A stretch of DNA of 64,000 nt from CAZGXI01 sp964529715 (lineage in GTDB: Bacteria > Chloroflexota > Anaerolineae > Aggregatilineales > Ch27): positions 168,955 to 232,954 of the forward strand of contig CAZGXI010000002.1 of the NCBI GenBank assembly GCA_964529715.1, given 5' to 3'. Position numbers and translations under genes: made by a program. A model generated the notes under the pieces. It was not told the origin of the DNA, searched no databases, and saw nothing but the letters and a program-made list of their open reading frames with translations. Below, in pieces: positions 53,840 through 62,307 of the stretch (within the stretch, counting starts at the first letter, position 1; every line of letters begins with the position of its first letter).

Positions 53840-55105
53840 GTGACGCACTACCACCGCTTAAAACTTTCTCCCGAAGAAGCCGACGCCCTGCACACGCTTG
53901 CCAGCGGCAACCACGCGTCCAAAGCGCGCCGCGCCCAACTGATCTTGCGCTCGGCGGAGGGCGTGCCACAAGCCGTTATCGCCGCTGAGGTGGGTCTGTC
54001 GGAGCGGCAGGTGCGGCGTTGGCAGCGCGCCTTTGCGCTGAACCGGATGGCTATCTTCGCCGCACAGCCGGTAGAAGAAGCCGAAACTGCGCTCGCCCCG
54101 CCCGGATCGCCCTCGCCGGCGCCGGACCAACCGCGCCGCCCGTTGCGCCTGCTGAAAAGCCCCGGTCTAGTGCCGGACCTGCCCATGAGCGAGGCCGGGC
54201 GCAAAGTATTGCACTTCCATTTCGAGCGGATGCTGCTGCATGAGCCAGGCAGCCGCCTGGGCGAGGACATCGAGGCGGTGCACGATATGCGTGTCGCCAC
54301 CCGCCGGATGCGCAGCGCCTTCGTGATCTTCGAGGCGTTCTATCGTCCGCGTGTCGTGCGCCCACTGATCCACGACCTGCGGCAGGCCGGGCGGATTTTG
54401 GGAGCAGTGCGCGACCCGGACGTCTTTTTAGAAAAACTGGAGCATTACCGTCAGACGCTCCCCACAAGCGAACAGGGTGGCATCGCTCCCCTGGTTAATG
54501 CCTGGCGCGAACGACGCGAAACCGCCCGCGCCGCCCTGATCGCGTACCTGGAGGGGCCGGATTTCACCCGTTTCGTTGAGGAATTCGAGGCGTTCCTGAC
54601 CACCGAGGGTGCCGGCGCGCGCAAGATCGACCCGGCCATGCCGGGCGCTTATCTGGTACGGCACGTCGTCCCGCGCCTGCTTTACGAACGGTACGAGGCA
54701 GTACGCGCCTACGAACCGATCCTCGACCGCGCGCCCATTGAGACCTTGCACGCTCTACGCATTGACTGCAAACGGCTGCGCTATGCCCTGGAGTTCTTCC
54801 TAGAAGTGCTCGGCCCGGAAACAAAGACGGTTGTCGAGGAGGTCAAAGCTATTCAGGATCACCTGGGCGACCTGCACGACGCCCACGTGGCCGGCGATCT
54901 GCTGCGCACCTTCATCGGCGAGTACGAACAGGCGCAGGCCGCTACACCGTTGACAGAACGCGGCAGCATCGAGGGTGTGGCGCAATACATGGCAAGCCGT
55001 TTTGCCGAAAAACATCGCCTGTTGGTGACGTTTCCAGATGCCTGGGCGCGCTTCACTCGCCCGGAGGTCCGCCGGAACCTGGCCCTGGCGGTGTCAGTAC
55101 TATGA
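53840..55105 (+). CDS. HTH-CHAD fusion protein
   Basis: A protein of about 421 residues. An N-terminal homeodomain-like helix-turn-helix (about 5-65) has the segments KARRAQLILRSAEGVPQAVI and GLSERQVRRWQRAFA, as in IS630-type transposases and related regulators. A Pro-rich linker precedes a CHAD domain (about 140-415) with EDIEAVHDMRVATRRMRSAF and HALRIDCKRLRYALEFF. CHAD binds inorganic polyphosphate through its conserved His, Arg and Lys. The GTG at 53840 is preferred because upstream residues look non-coding; an in-frame ATG at 53780 is the alternative. Its stop overlaps the convergent GT39 gene by 6 bp. Confidence 0.8.
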   Translation: MTHYHRLKLSPEEADALHTLASGNHASKARRAQLILRSAEGVPQAVIAAEVGLSERQVRRWQRAFALNRMAIFAAQPVEEAETALAPPGSPSPAPDQPRRPLRLLKSPGLVPDLPMSEAGRKVLHFHFERMLLHEPGSRLGEDIEAVHDMRVATRRMRSAFVIFEAFYRPRVVRPLIHDLRQAGRILGAVRDPDVFLEKLEHYRQTLPTSEQGGIAPLVNAWRERRETARAALIAYLEGPDFTRFVEEFEAFLTTEGAGARKIDPAMPGAYLVRHVVPRLLYERYEAVRAYEPILDRAPIETLHALRIDCKRLRYALEFFLEVLGPETKTVVEEVKAIQDHLGDLHDAHVAGDLLRTFIGEYEQAQAATPLTERGSIEGVAQYMASRFAEKHRLLVTFPDAWARFTRPEVRRNLALAVSVL

Positions 55106-56518
55106 GCTGCTGACCATTTGTACCTTACCGAGGGCAACCCCGGCCAGCAGCGCCTCCACCGGGTACAGTGGCAAATAGTAACGCTGCCAGGCTAATGGGA
55201 TCGTCGCCAGGATCGTCAGCACGGTCAGCCCGGCCCACAGAATCACGGCCAGCGCCGCCGCATTTCCGGCCCAGACGGCGCGAATCAGCCGAACTATTCC
55301 AGTTGCTGCCAGCAGCAAAACACCGATCCCCAGCAGCGCCGTCAGCGCATTCACGCCGTAGCGGACACCGGTCCAGGGAGACGCTTCGTAAGCGGCAATG
55401 GTGCTTGCCAGCGGCTCGGCAAAACCCTCCGCCTCGTAGTAGGCCGTCGGCGCCGTAGAAAGCTGCGCGATCATGCCCACCAGCCGTTCCCCCCAATCCT
55501 CATAGACGCTCTGTGCATACCGCTCGCCCTGCCCTTCCGTAAGCTGTATACGCAGGTCCAGGACGGCGCGGGCGCGCGCCAGCGGATCGCTCCACCACGC
55601 CGGGTTCAGCGCCAGAAAAACACCCACCGCCAACAGACCACTGAGCGCCAGGCGCAACAATTCTCGCCGACGGGCGCCACCGCGCGTTTTCCAGAAGATC
55701 GCGGCACAGATCGCCAGGTAGCCCGCTGCCGCCGGGACCACGCCAGTATGCTTGCTGGCGACGGCCAGCCCGGCAGCAAGACCCATTCCCAACACCACCG
55801 CCACAGAGATCGCTCTGTGGATGCCAATCATGCCTTGTGGCAAACCACGTCGCAGCCGTCCGCCCCATACGACCGCCAGAGTCACGGCAAGCAGGCTGAA
55901 AAACAACAGATCGCCCTCGAACATGGCCCGCCGACCGTTGATCAACACCGCTGGATGGAATGCCAACAACAGGCTGGCCGGATAAGCGGCCCGCCGCCCA
56001 CCGAGGCGCAATGCCAGCACGAATAACACCGGCGCACTCAAAGCCGTCAGGATTGCCAACGGCCAGCGCGCTGCCAGCAACAGCCCTGCTGACGGCATAT
56101 GGCCGTCGGTCACATTCCAGTTCCAATCCGCCCCCCAATCCCACTGGCTGTTGAGATCGTCTACCGAATACCCGGCCAGATGCCACGACAGGCCGATCAA
56201 GTACGGCGACAGCATACCGTTTAGCAGGCGCAGGTGCTGCCGTTCGGCGTTTAACGGAGGGTCGTGATAAACAACCTGTTCCAGATCGCCGCGTAAGAAG
56301 ATGTCGTGATAGTCACGACTCATCATGAGGAGGGTAGATTCGTCGCCGTGAAAGGGCACAAGCGCCGTCCCCGCCAGGACATAAACGGCCAGCAGCATCA
56401 GCCATACTGCGTCGGCGCACAAAAGCAGCCGTCGGCGCTGCGCCCGGCGGCTGCCCCTCGACAGTGACTGACTGACGGCTACCTGCTGACGGCTACCTGC
56501 TGACGGCTGCCCACTCAT
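55100..56518 (-). CDS. GT39-like membrane glycosyltransferase
   Basis: A 472-residue membrane protein with about ten helices, related to dolichyl-phosphate mannosyltransferase (PMT/ArnT). The catalytic acidic pair is in VPFHGDESTLLMM in the first outer loop. Members transfer a sugar from a polyprenyl phosphate to protein or lipid. The ATG overlaps the biotin carrier stop (ATGA at 56515-56518), so it is the last gene of the carboxylase operon. Its first 25 residues are encoded by a 14-bp tandem repeat and look low-complexity; the conserved part starts around LLLCADAVWLMLL. Confidence 0.82.
   Translation of the reverse strand: MSGQPSAGSRQQVAVSQSLSRGSRRAQRRRLLLCADAVWLMLLAVYVLAGTALVPFHGDESTLLMMSRDYHDIFLRGDLEQVVYHDPPLNAERQHLRLLNGMLSPYLIGLSWHLAGYSVDDLNSQWDWGADWNWNVTDGHMPSAGLLLAARWPLAILTALSAPVLFVLALRLGGRRAAYPASLLLAFHPAVLINGRRAMFEGDLLFFSLLAVTLAVVWGGRLRRGLPQGMIGIHRAISVAVVLGMGLAAGLAVASKHTGVVPAAAGYLAICAAIFWKTRGGARRRELLRLALSGLLAVGVFLALNPAWWSDPLARARAVLDLRIQLTEGQGERYAQSVYEDWGERLVGMIAQLSTAPTAYYEAEGFAEPLASTIAAYEASPWTGVRYGVNALTALLGIGVLLLAATGIVRLIRAVWAGNAAALAVILWAGLTVLTILATIPLAWQRYYLPLYPVEALLAGVALGKVQMVSSS
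56472..56508. repeat. 14-bp tandem repeat at the GT39 5' end
   Basis: CTGACGGCTACCTG occurs at 56472-56485 and 56486-56499, with a partial third copy CTGACGGCT at 56500-56508. It lies inside the coding start of the GT39-like gene. Its complement contains AGCCGTCAGC, which also occurs in the inverted repeat at 30284-30333. Confidence 0.7.
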
Positions 56519-57012
56519 GCAATCGTCACCAGCGTCTTGCCTTGCTCGACGCTATCTCCGGCTCGAACGCTCACGGCGTGCACCCGGCCAGCGCGCGGCG
56601 TCTTGAGTTCGTTCTGCATTTTCATCGATTCGAGGATGATCAGCGTTTGCCCGGCGGATACTTCTTGCCCTGGCGACACCAGCACATCGATGATCAAACC
56701 CGGCATCGGCGCGCGAAGCACGATCTCGCCGCTGTCCGGGATAAAGCCGGCGTGCGCTTTGGCAAGACGCTGCTCGCGCTCATCGGTCACCTGGACTGTA
56801 TAGAGGATTCCGCGTACCAACACCTGGTAACAGCCCTCAGCCTCCTGGATCAGCCCTTCGTAGGAAGCACTATCGATGAGGAGCGAGTAAAACGTCCGCT
56901 GACCAAGCGCCTGAAAATCCGCCCGATGTTCCTGGCCGTTGACCAGCACCCTGCCATCCGGCTGAATATCGACCTCGTAGGGCTGCCCATTGACCGTCGC
57001 CACGTATTTCAT
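56515..57012 (-). CDS. biotin carboxyl carrier protein of acyl-CoA carboxylase
   Basis: A 165-residue carrier. The biotinylated Lys lies in LESMKMQNEL (about residue 132), within a biotinyl domain of about 70 residues whose APMPGLIIDV start is typical. The N-terminal part (1-90) looks like the BT-type domain that links carrier and carboxylase in propionyl-CoA carboxylases. The ATG at 57012 follows GGGGGACAGGGC; the open frame extends upstream without family likeness. It lies 16 bp after the biotin carboxylase gene. Confidence 0.88.
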   Translation of the reverse strand: MKYVATVNGQPYEVDIQPDGRVLVNGQEHRADFQALGQRTFYSLLIDSASYEGLIQEAEGCYQVLVRGILYTVQVTDEREQRLAKAHAGFIPDSGEIVLRAPMPGLIIDVLVSPGQEVSAGQTLIILESMKMQNELKTPRAGRVHAVSVRAGDSVEQGKTLVTIA

Positions 57013-57028
57013 GCCCTGTCCCCCTGCC

Positions 57029-58540
57029 CTAGCGGTGCAGCCGTTCCCAGCGCCCAACCCACTTCCAGTTCGAGGTATCGCGCGCGTTACGGCTGACGAT
57101 CTGCGCCGCCTGCTGGCGTTCACGGTGGGCCACCAGCGTCGCCATGATCGCTGCGATCTCCGGGCGCATCGCCTGCCCGTCCTCGTTCAGGGCGAACCGC
57201 TCTTCGACGAAGGTGGTGTCGAAACTGCCCGCCAAAAAGCGGTGGCTATCCAGCAGGTTTTGGTGAAACGGGATGTTGGTGTTGACCCCCATGATGCGAT
57301 ACTCGTCCAGCGCCCGGCGCATCCGCAGCAAAGCCTCGCCGCGTGTCTCTCCCCAGCAGATCAGTTTGGCAAGCAGACTGTCGTAATACGGCGTCACCTC
57401 ATAGCCGGTGTAAACGCCGCTATCTACACGCACGCCCGGCCCGGTGGGAACCTGGTTGGCTGTAATCTGCCCAATGGACGGCAGAAAGTTATTGTAAGGG
57501 TCTTCAGCATTGATGCGGCACTCGACCGCCCAACCGTTGATGATCAACGATTCTTGCGTTGGCCCCATGCGCCGCCCGCGCGCGATGCGAATCTGCTCTT
57601 TGACCAGGTCCACGCCAGTCACGGCCTCGGTGACGGCATGTTCCACCTGGATGCGGGTGTTCATTTCCAAAAAGTAGAAGTTCCGGTCGCGGTCCACCAG
57701 GAACTCAATCGTCCCGGCGTTGAGATAATCCACCGCCTGGGCCGCGCGCACGGCCATCTCGCCCATTTGCCGGCGCAGGTCGTCATCCACGAACATGCTG
57801 GGCGCTTCTTCTACTAGCTTTTGGTGCCGCCGCTGAATGGAACACTCGCGCTCACCCAGGTGAATGGTGTTGCCGTGCGAATCGGCCAGGATTTGCACCT
57901 CAATGTGCCGTGCGCCCTCGATCAACTTCTCCAGATAAACCGTGCCGTCGCCAAAAGCCGCTTCGGACTCGCGGTGGGCCAGCGCCAGCGCAGCAGGCAG
58001 GTCTTCTATCTGACGCACGATGCGGATTCCCTTGCCGCCGCCACCCGCCGCTGCCTTGACCATCAACGGAAAGCCCACCTGCGGCGCCGCCGCCAGCAAG
58101 GCGTCGTCAGAAAGGCCAGGTGCAGTTCCGGGGACGACGGGTATGCCGGCCCGGATCATCGTCTCACGGGCGGCCAGTTTATCGCCCATCGCGCTGATAC
58201 TGTGCGGACGCGGGCCAATGAAGATCAGCCCTTCGTCCAGGCACGCCTGGGCGAAGTCTGCCCGTTCCGAAAGAAAGCCATAGCCGGGATGTACGGCGTC
58301 TGCCCCGGCCCGGCGGGCCACCTCGACGATCTTCTCGATCACGAGATAACTCTCGCGCGGGGGGGGCGGCCCGATGTAGTGCGCCTCGTCGGCGTAGCGC
58401 ACATGCAGACTCATGCGGTCCGCCTCCGAATAGACCGCCACTGTCTCGATGCCGAGTTCGCGGCAGGCGTGGATCACCCGAACGGCGATCTCACCCCGGT
58501 TGGCAATCAGGATTTTCTTGATCAGCGTCGTTTCAGCCAT
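57029..58540 (-). CDS. biotin carboxylase subunit of acyl-CoA carboxylase
   Basis: A 503-residue ATP-grasp enzyme that carboxylates biotin with bicarbonate and ATP. KKILIANRGEIAVRVI opens the pre-ATP domain. MVKAAAGGGGKGIRIV is the glycine-rich ATP loop, HLGERECSIQRRHQKLVEEA and FLEMNTRIQVEHAVTE are the ATP-grasp core, and VECRINAEDP follows. A C-terminal tail of about 50 residues beyond AccC length suits alpha subunits of propionyl-CoA carboxylase. It is third from the end of the operon, 18 bp after the DUF4365-like gene. Confidence 0.92.
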   Translation of the reverse strand: MAETTLIKKILIANRGEIAVRVIHACRELGIETVAVYSEADRMSLHVRYADEAHYIGPPPPRESYLVIEKIVEVARRAGADAVHPGYGFLSERADFAQACLDEGLIFIGPRPHSISAMGDKLAARETMIRAGIPVVPGTAPGLSDDALLAAAPQVGFPLMVKAAAGGGGKGIRIVRQIEDLPAALALAHRESEAAFGDGTVYLEKLIEGARHIEVQILADSHGNTIHLGERECSIQRRHQKLVEEAPSMFVDDDLRRQMGEMAVRAAQAVDYLNAGTIEFLVDRDRNFYFLEMNTRIQVEHAVTEAVTGVDLVKEQIRIARGRRMGPTQESLIINGWAVECRINAEDPYNNFLPSIGQITANQVPTGPGVRVDSGVYTGYEVTPYYDSLLAKLICWGETRGEALLRMRRALDEYRIMGVNTNIPFHQNLLDSHRFLAGSFDTTFVEERFALNEDGQAMRPEIAAIMATLVAHRERQQAAQIVSRNARDTSNWKWVGRWERLHR

Positions 58541-58558
58541 GCACAGTTTTCGTCCTCA

Positions 58559-59788
58559 TCAAAGCCCACTGTCCCGCGCAGCCAGGACTTCCGCCGTCAC
58601 TGAATGACGCTGATCCAGCCCTGTTGCGCGCACCCGTAAGACATCCCCTTCCACCAGCGAAGCCAGAGCATTTAACAAAACCTGTTGGGTTGGGGTTAGA
58701 CGGGCAGGCAGGCGAATGTCCAGATACAGATGCGATAGCAGGCGGAAAAAATCCCACGCCCAGACGACCTGCAACCCATAGGCCGGACTGCGCCCCACCC
58801 ACACCACATGGTCCTCGTCCATAACATCCTGCCGGAGCGTCACATCAGACACAGACAGGATAACATCTTCACCGTGCAGCCAGTCCAGGGCAACCCCCAG
58901 CAGCGATGTTTCCGGCTCAGGGGCTTCGACGGCGTGCGGCCCATAACGGCGCCCCCCCGCCGTACCGTAGGACAGATAGTTGCGCGCGGCGACGGTGCGC
59001 AGCACGGCGCGAAAACGCAGCGCCATCACCACAGGCCGGGCCGACGAGATCGGCGCTTCAGGTGCGGATACTTCGGCTTCGGGAAGCGTTGCGACTTCAG
59101 CGGCAGGCTCCGGCGGCGTCGCATCCTCTACCCGTACTTCTTCGCCGGGTGGATTCGCCCATCGCCCGGCCATAAACTGCTCCATTTCCAGTTCAGCCGT
59201 CTTTAGAACCGCGCGGTCTTCGTCCTCCGTGCGTTCTTCCACATCGCCAGTCGAAAGCGGTTCGCGCAGCCACGCCGGCGCAGCAGAAAACAGGTCTTTC
59301 TGAGACATCGTCCAATCGGCAGGAACGCTTTCAGGCGCGCCCAGGTCGGCAGCAATGCGGCGCACCGCGTCAGCGTCGAGGGCATTGCTTTCTGGGATGG
59401 ATACCGCTGTCGAACGGATTGTCTCCCAACGCGGGCTGCGGGCACCCTCGATCCAGGACTTGAGCCACAGCCAGTAGCCGGCGTCACGCGAGGCGTCGTA
59501 GAGCAGCAGCAACACCGGATCAGGATACGCGGCGACATGCTCCAACACCTCAAGACGCATCCCCGGCAGCGTGATCACGCCCTGGCGCCGGTGCGGCGCA
59601 TTCAGGCTGCGCGCCAGCACTGCAAAGCGCCGTCCAGTCGGCTGGTCCGCCGCCGTCAGTTCGACCAGCGCCCCCAGGTAGGGGTCACCGGGCATCTCTT
59701 CCACGATCCAGGTCTCCGGCAGCGCGCGTCGCAGAAAGGCAAGCGCCTGCCTTTCCACCGCAGCCGGATCAACAGCGTCATCGCTCAT
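58559..59788 (-). CDS. DUF4365-like protein embedded in the carboxylase operon
   Basis: A 409-residue protein with two alpha/beta halves. Residues about 20-125 resemble DUF4365 and the PD-(D/E)xK nuclease fold, with GDPYLGALVEL, then TGRRFAVLARSL, and LLLYDASRDAGYWLWLKSWI. The nuclease Lys position reads Arg or Ser (LARSL), so activity is doubtful. The C-terminal part (about 250-405) is a second alpha/beta region with YWL-like aromatic patches. An acidic, Pro/Glu-rich linker separates them. It lies between the carboxyltransferase (26 bp) and biotin carboxylase (18 bp) genes, so it is co-expressed. The ATG at 59788 has AGGT upstream. Confidence 0.6.
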   Translation of the reverse strand: MSDDAVDPAAVERQALAFLRRALPETWIVEEMPGDPYLGALVELTAADQPTGRRFAVLARSLNAPHRRQGVITLPGMRLEVLEHVAAYPDPVLLLLYDASRDAGYWLWLKSWIEGARSPRWETIRSTAVSIPESNALDADAVRRIAADLGAPESVPADWTMSQKDLFSAAPAWLREPLSTGDVEERTEDEDRAVLKTAELEMEQFMAGRWANPPGEEVRVEDATPPEPAAEVATLPEAEVSAPEAPISSARPVVMALRFRAVLRTVAARNYLSYGTAGGRRYGPHAVEAPEPETSLLGVALDWLHGEDVILSVSDVTLRQDVMDEDHVVWVGRSPAYGLQVVWAWDFFRLLSHLYLDIRLPARLTPTQQVLLNALASLVEGDVLRVRATGLDQRHSVTAEVLAARDSGL

Positions 59789-59814
59789 GCCCACACCTGC
59801 CTTTGGAACCCTCG

Positions 59815-61374
59815 TTATAGAGGAATGTTGCCGTGTTTGCGCGGTGGATTGCTGTCACGCTTGTTTTGCAGCATCTCCAGCGCGTTGATCAGGCGCGGAC
59901 GGGTATCGCGCGGCTCGATGATGTCATCCACATAGCCGCGCCCAGCCGCCACGTAAGGATTGGCAAACCGCTCCCGGTATTCGGCCACCAGCTCGGCTTT
60001 GCGTTTTTCGCGGTCATCGGCCTTGTCCAGCGCATGGCGAAAGACGATATTCACCGCGCCTTCCGGCCCCATCACGGCAATCTCCGCCGTCGGCCAGGCC
60101 AGGTTCAGGTCGCCGCGAATGTGCTTGCTGTTCATCACGCAGTACGCCCCACCGTAAGCCTTGCGCATAATCACCGTGATCTTGGGCACAGTAGCCTCAC
60201 AATAGGCATAAAGCAACTTGGCCCCCGACCGGATGATGCCGCCATGTTCCTGCGCCACCCCCGGCATAAAACCCGGCACGTCTTCAAAAGTGATGATCGG
60301 GATATTGAAACAGTCGCAGAAACGGATGAAACGCGCAGCCTTCTCACTGGCGTCGATGTCCAGCACGCCGGCCAGCACAGCCGGCTGGTTGGCGACGATG
60401 CCCACGCTGTGTCCACCCAAGCGGGCAAACCCGACCACAACGTTTGTGGCAAAATGCTCATGAATCTCGAAGAAGCGATAGTCGTCCACCACCAGCCGGA
60501 TGACTTCTTTGACGTCGTAAGGTTTGTTGGGGTTGTCCGGCACAATGCTGTCCAGCGCCTCTTCCGTGCGCAGCGGATCGTCCTTCATCGGCACTGCGGG
60601 CGGGTCTTCCATGTTGTTCTGCGGCAGGTAGCCCAGTAGTTCACGCAACAAAAACAGACAGTCCTCCTCAGAATCCGCCGCCACATGGCATACGCCGCTA
60701 ACCGTGCTGTGCGTCATCGCACCGCCGAGTTCTTCTTTAGTCACATCTTCGTGGGTGACGCTTTTGATCACATCCGGCCCGGTGACGAACATATAGCTGG
60801 TCTTCTTGACCATGAAGATGAAATCGGTGAGCGCCGGGCTGTAGACCGCGCCTCCCGCACACGGCCCCATGATCGCACTGAGCTGCGGGATCACGCCGCT
60901 GGCGAGGGTGTTGCGCAAGAAGATGTCGGCATACCCTCCCAGACTAACCACCCCCTCCTGGATACGCGCGCCGCCGCTGTCGTTCAGTCCGATCAACGGC
61001 GCCCCGACCTTCATCGCCATTTCCATGATCTTGACAATCTTCTCGGCATGAACCTCGCTCAGGCTACCGCCGAGAACCGTGAAATCCTGAGAATAGACGT
61101 ATACCAGCCGCCCGTCAATCGTCCCCCAGCCAGTCACGACGCTGTCGCCAAGGAACTGTTTATCAGCCCCATCCATGCCGAAGTCGCGCGCGCGCTGAAC
61201 AACGAAGGCATCCGTCTCGCGGAAACTACCCGGATCGAGCAGAATTTCCAGACGCTCGCGCGCCGTCATCTTACCGTCTTTGTGCTGACGGGCAATACGC
61301 TCCGGCCCGCCGCCCAGCCTGCCCTGCTCGCGCTTGGCGCGCAGTTGTGCGATCTTGGGATCAATGTCGGTCAT
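59815..61374 (-). CDS. pccB: carboxyltransferase subunit of propionyl-CoA carboxylase
   Basis: A 519-residue subunit that moves CO2 from carboxybiotin to an acyl-Co[15 protein letters not shown] and [16 protein letters not shown] form the first crotonase-fold half. [20 protein letters not shown] and [16 protein letters not shown] form the second, with [18 protein letters not shown]. The specificity position in GGAYxVM is Cys, as in mycobacterial AccD5, which prefers propionyl-CoA (from memory). The start overlaps the upstream gene as ATGA. With the mutase at the window end it fits propionyl-CoA to succinyl-CoA conversion. Confidence 0.92.
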   Translation of the reverse strand: MTDIDPKIAQLRAKREQGRLGGGPERIARQHKDGKMTARERLEILLDPGSFRETDAFVVQRARDFGMDGADKQFLGDSVVTGWGTIDGRLVYVYSQDFTVLGGSLSEVHAEKIVKIMEMAMKVGAPLIGLNDSGGARIQEGVVSLGGYADIFLRNTLASGVIPQLSAIMGPCAGGAVYSPALTDFIFMVKKTSYMFVTGPDVIKSVTHEDVTKEELGGAMTHSTVSGVCHVAADSEEDCLFLLRELLGYLPQNNMEDPPAVPMKDDPLRTEEALDSIVPDNPNKPYDVKEVIRLVVDDYRFFEIHEHFATNVVVGFARLGGHSVGIVANQPAVLAGVLDIDASEKAARFIRFCDCFNIPIITFEDVPGFMPGVAQEHGGIIRSGAKLLYAYCEATVPKITVIMRKAYGGAYCVMNSKHIRGDLNLAWPTAEIAVMGPEGAVNIVFRHALDKADDREKRKAELVAEYRERFANPYVAAGRGYVDDIIEPRDTRPRLINALEMLQNKRDSNPPRKHGNIPL

Positions 61375-61832
61375 GAGGGCTTCCTCGATGATACATCCGC
61401 CGGTTCTGGACGAAACAAGGCCCGCACACGCGGGCGGTTCAACAGCAAAACAACCAGGCCCACCAACAACACCGCCGTCAACACAACAAACGGCCAGCGG
61501 TCAACGGCATAATCGGAGCGGGCAAAGGCCCGCTGCCAGATCACCTCAAACAGGCTGCGCCCCCCGATCAGGATCAACACCCGGCGTGGCGCTCCTGCCC
61601 GCAGACGCCACAGCCACCACACCGCTCCTAGGAGCGCGCTCCCCCACACTAAACCCGCAATCCCCTGGATGGTTGCGGAAAAGGAAACACCCAACCCGGC
61701 ATATTCCGGCGCCAACTGCATGGCGCGGACGGCTCTTCCCAGGTCAATTGCGCCGACGACCAGCAAACTGCCACACAGCCAGATCAGGCTGGCGGGACGT
61801 CTGGTCGAGTGCGCAGGGCGGTTGTCAGGCAT
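61371..61832 (-). CDS. membrane protein heading the carboxylase operon
   Basis: A 153-residue protein with about four membrane helices and basic loops ([23 protein letters not shown]). I recognise no family. Its stop overlaps the pccB start by four bases. It is the first gene after the promoter at 61842-61870, whose predicted start is 2-4 nt before its ATG, so its message is nearly leaderless. A role linked to propionyl-CoA metabolism is inference from position only. Confidence 0.7.
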   Translation of the reverse strand: MPDNRPAHSTRRPASLIWLCGSLLVVGAIDLGRAVRAMQLAPEYAGLGVSFSATIQGIAGLVWGSALLGAVWWLWRLRAGAPRRVLILIGGRSLFEVIWQRAFARSDYAVDRWPFVVLTAVLLVGLVVLLLNRPRVRALFRPEPADVSSRKPS

Positions 61833-61841
61833 ATGTTTGGC

Positions 61842-61870
61842 ATTATAGCGCAGGGGATCAGGGGCAACAA
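61842..61870 (-). promoter_or_regulatory. promoter TTGTTG-17-TATAAT of the carboxylase operon
   Basis: On the minus strand TTGTTG (61870-61865) and TATAAT (61847-61842) are 17 bp apart, with GC before the -10. The start near 61835 is almost at the ATG (61832). Bases 61871-62009 show nothing else. Confidence 0.7.
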
Positions 61871-62009
61871 ACCGCCTGCCGACTGGAATGGGATACTAAC
61901 AACCGGCAAAACCTATACGTGTAAGCTGCCTGCCGAGACGCGCGGCAAAACTGCTGCGGGCATGGCACGGAGGGAAATAAAACTTAGCTTGGGCGCTAAA
62001 CGACCCGCG

Positions 62010-62307
62010 CTACGGTGAAAGGAGCGTCCGGGCGCTCACTTTGGTCTGAAGACGGCGGATGAGGTCGTTCTCGTCTATGCCTGCACTTGCTTTCAGGCCG
62101 AGCATGGCCGCAATGCCCTGCCGCAAATGCCTGCTGAATATATGCGAGAAACACGTCTTGCAGCGCCAACACAAGCTGCTTGCCCAGTAGCGCAAACGTT
62201 TTGGCTTTGTGGTGCAGTTGAACCAGGATCGTCTTTGCCGACATTTTCCAATTCAGGCCGTAGTCGTATCGCTCGTGTAAAAGGGGTCGTTTTGGATAGT
62301 CGGGCAT
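62010..62307 (-). pseudogene. frameshifted remnant of a restriction-enzyme-like gene
   Basis: Starts at ATG 62307, overlapping the methyltransferase stop. The first frame (MPDYPKRPLLHERYDYG to KTFALLGKQLVLALQDVFLAYI) is protein-like up to about 62140, then becomes Arg/His-rich. The neighbouring frame from about there (FSRHLRQGIAAMLGLKASAG, then IDENDLIRRLQTKV) continues a normal protein to TAG at 62010. One frameshift joins them into about 98 residues, shorter than a complete restriction enzyme. The K-x-F-x-L-GK-LVL-LQD pattern and the methyltransferase neighbour suggest the C-terminal part of a type II restriction endonuclease. Confidence 0.5.

Noticed and set aside
55100..55105. Six-base overlap of the convergent HTH-CHAD and GT39 stops as a regulatory device
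   Set aside because: Short convergent overlaps are common in dense genomes and no terminator or structure accompanies this one.
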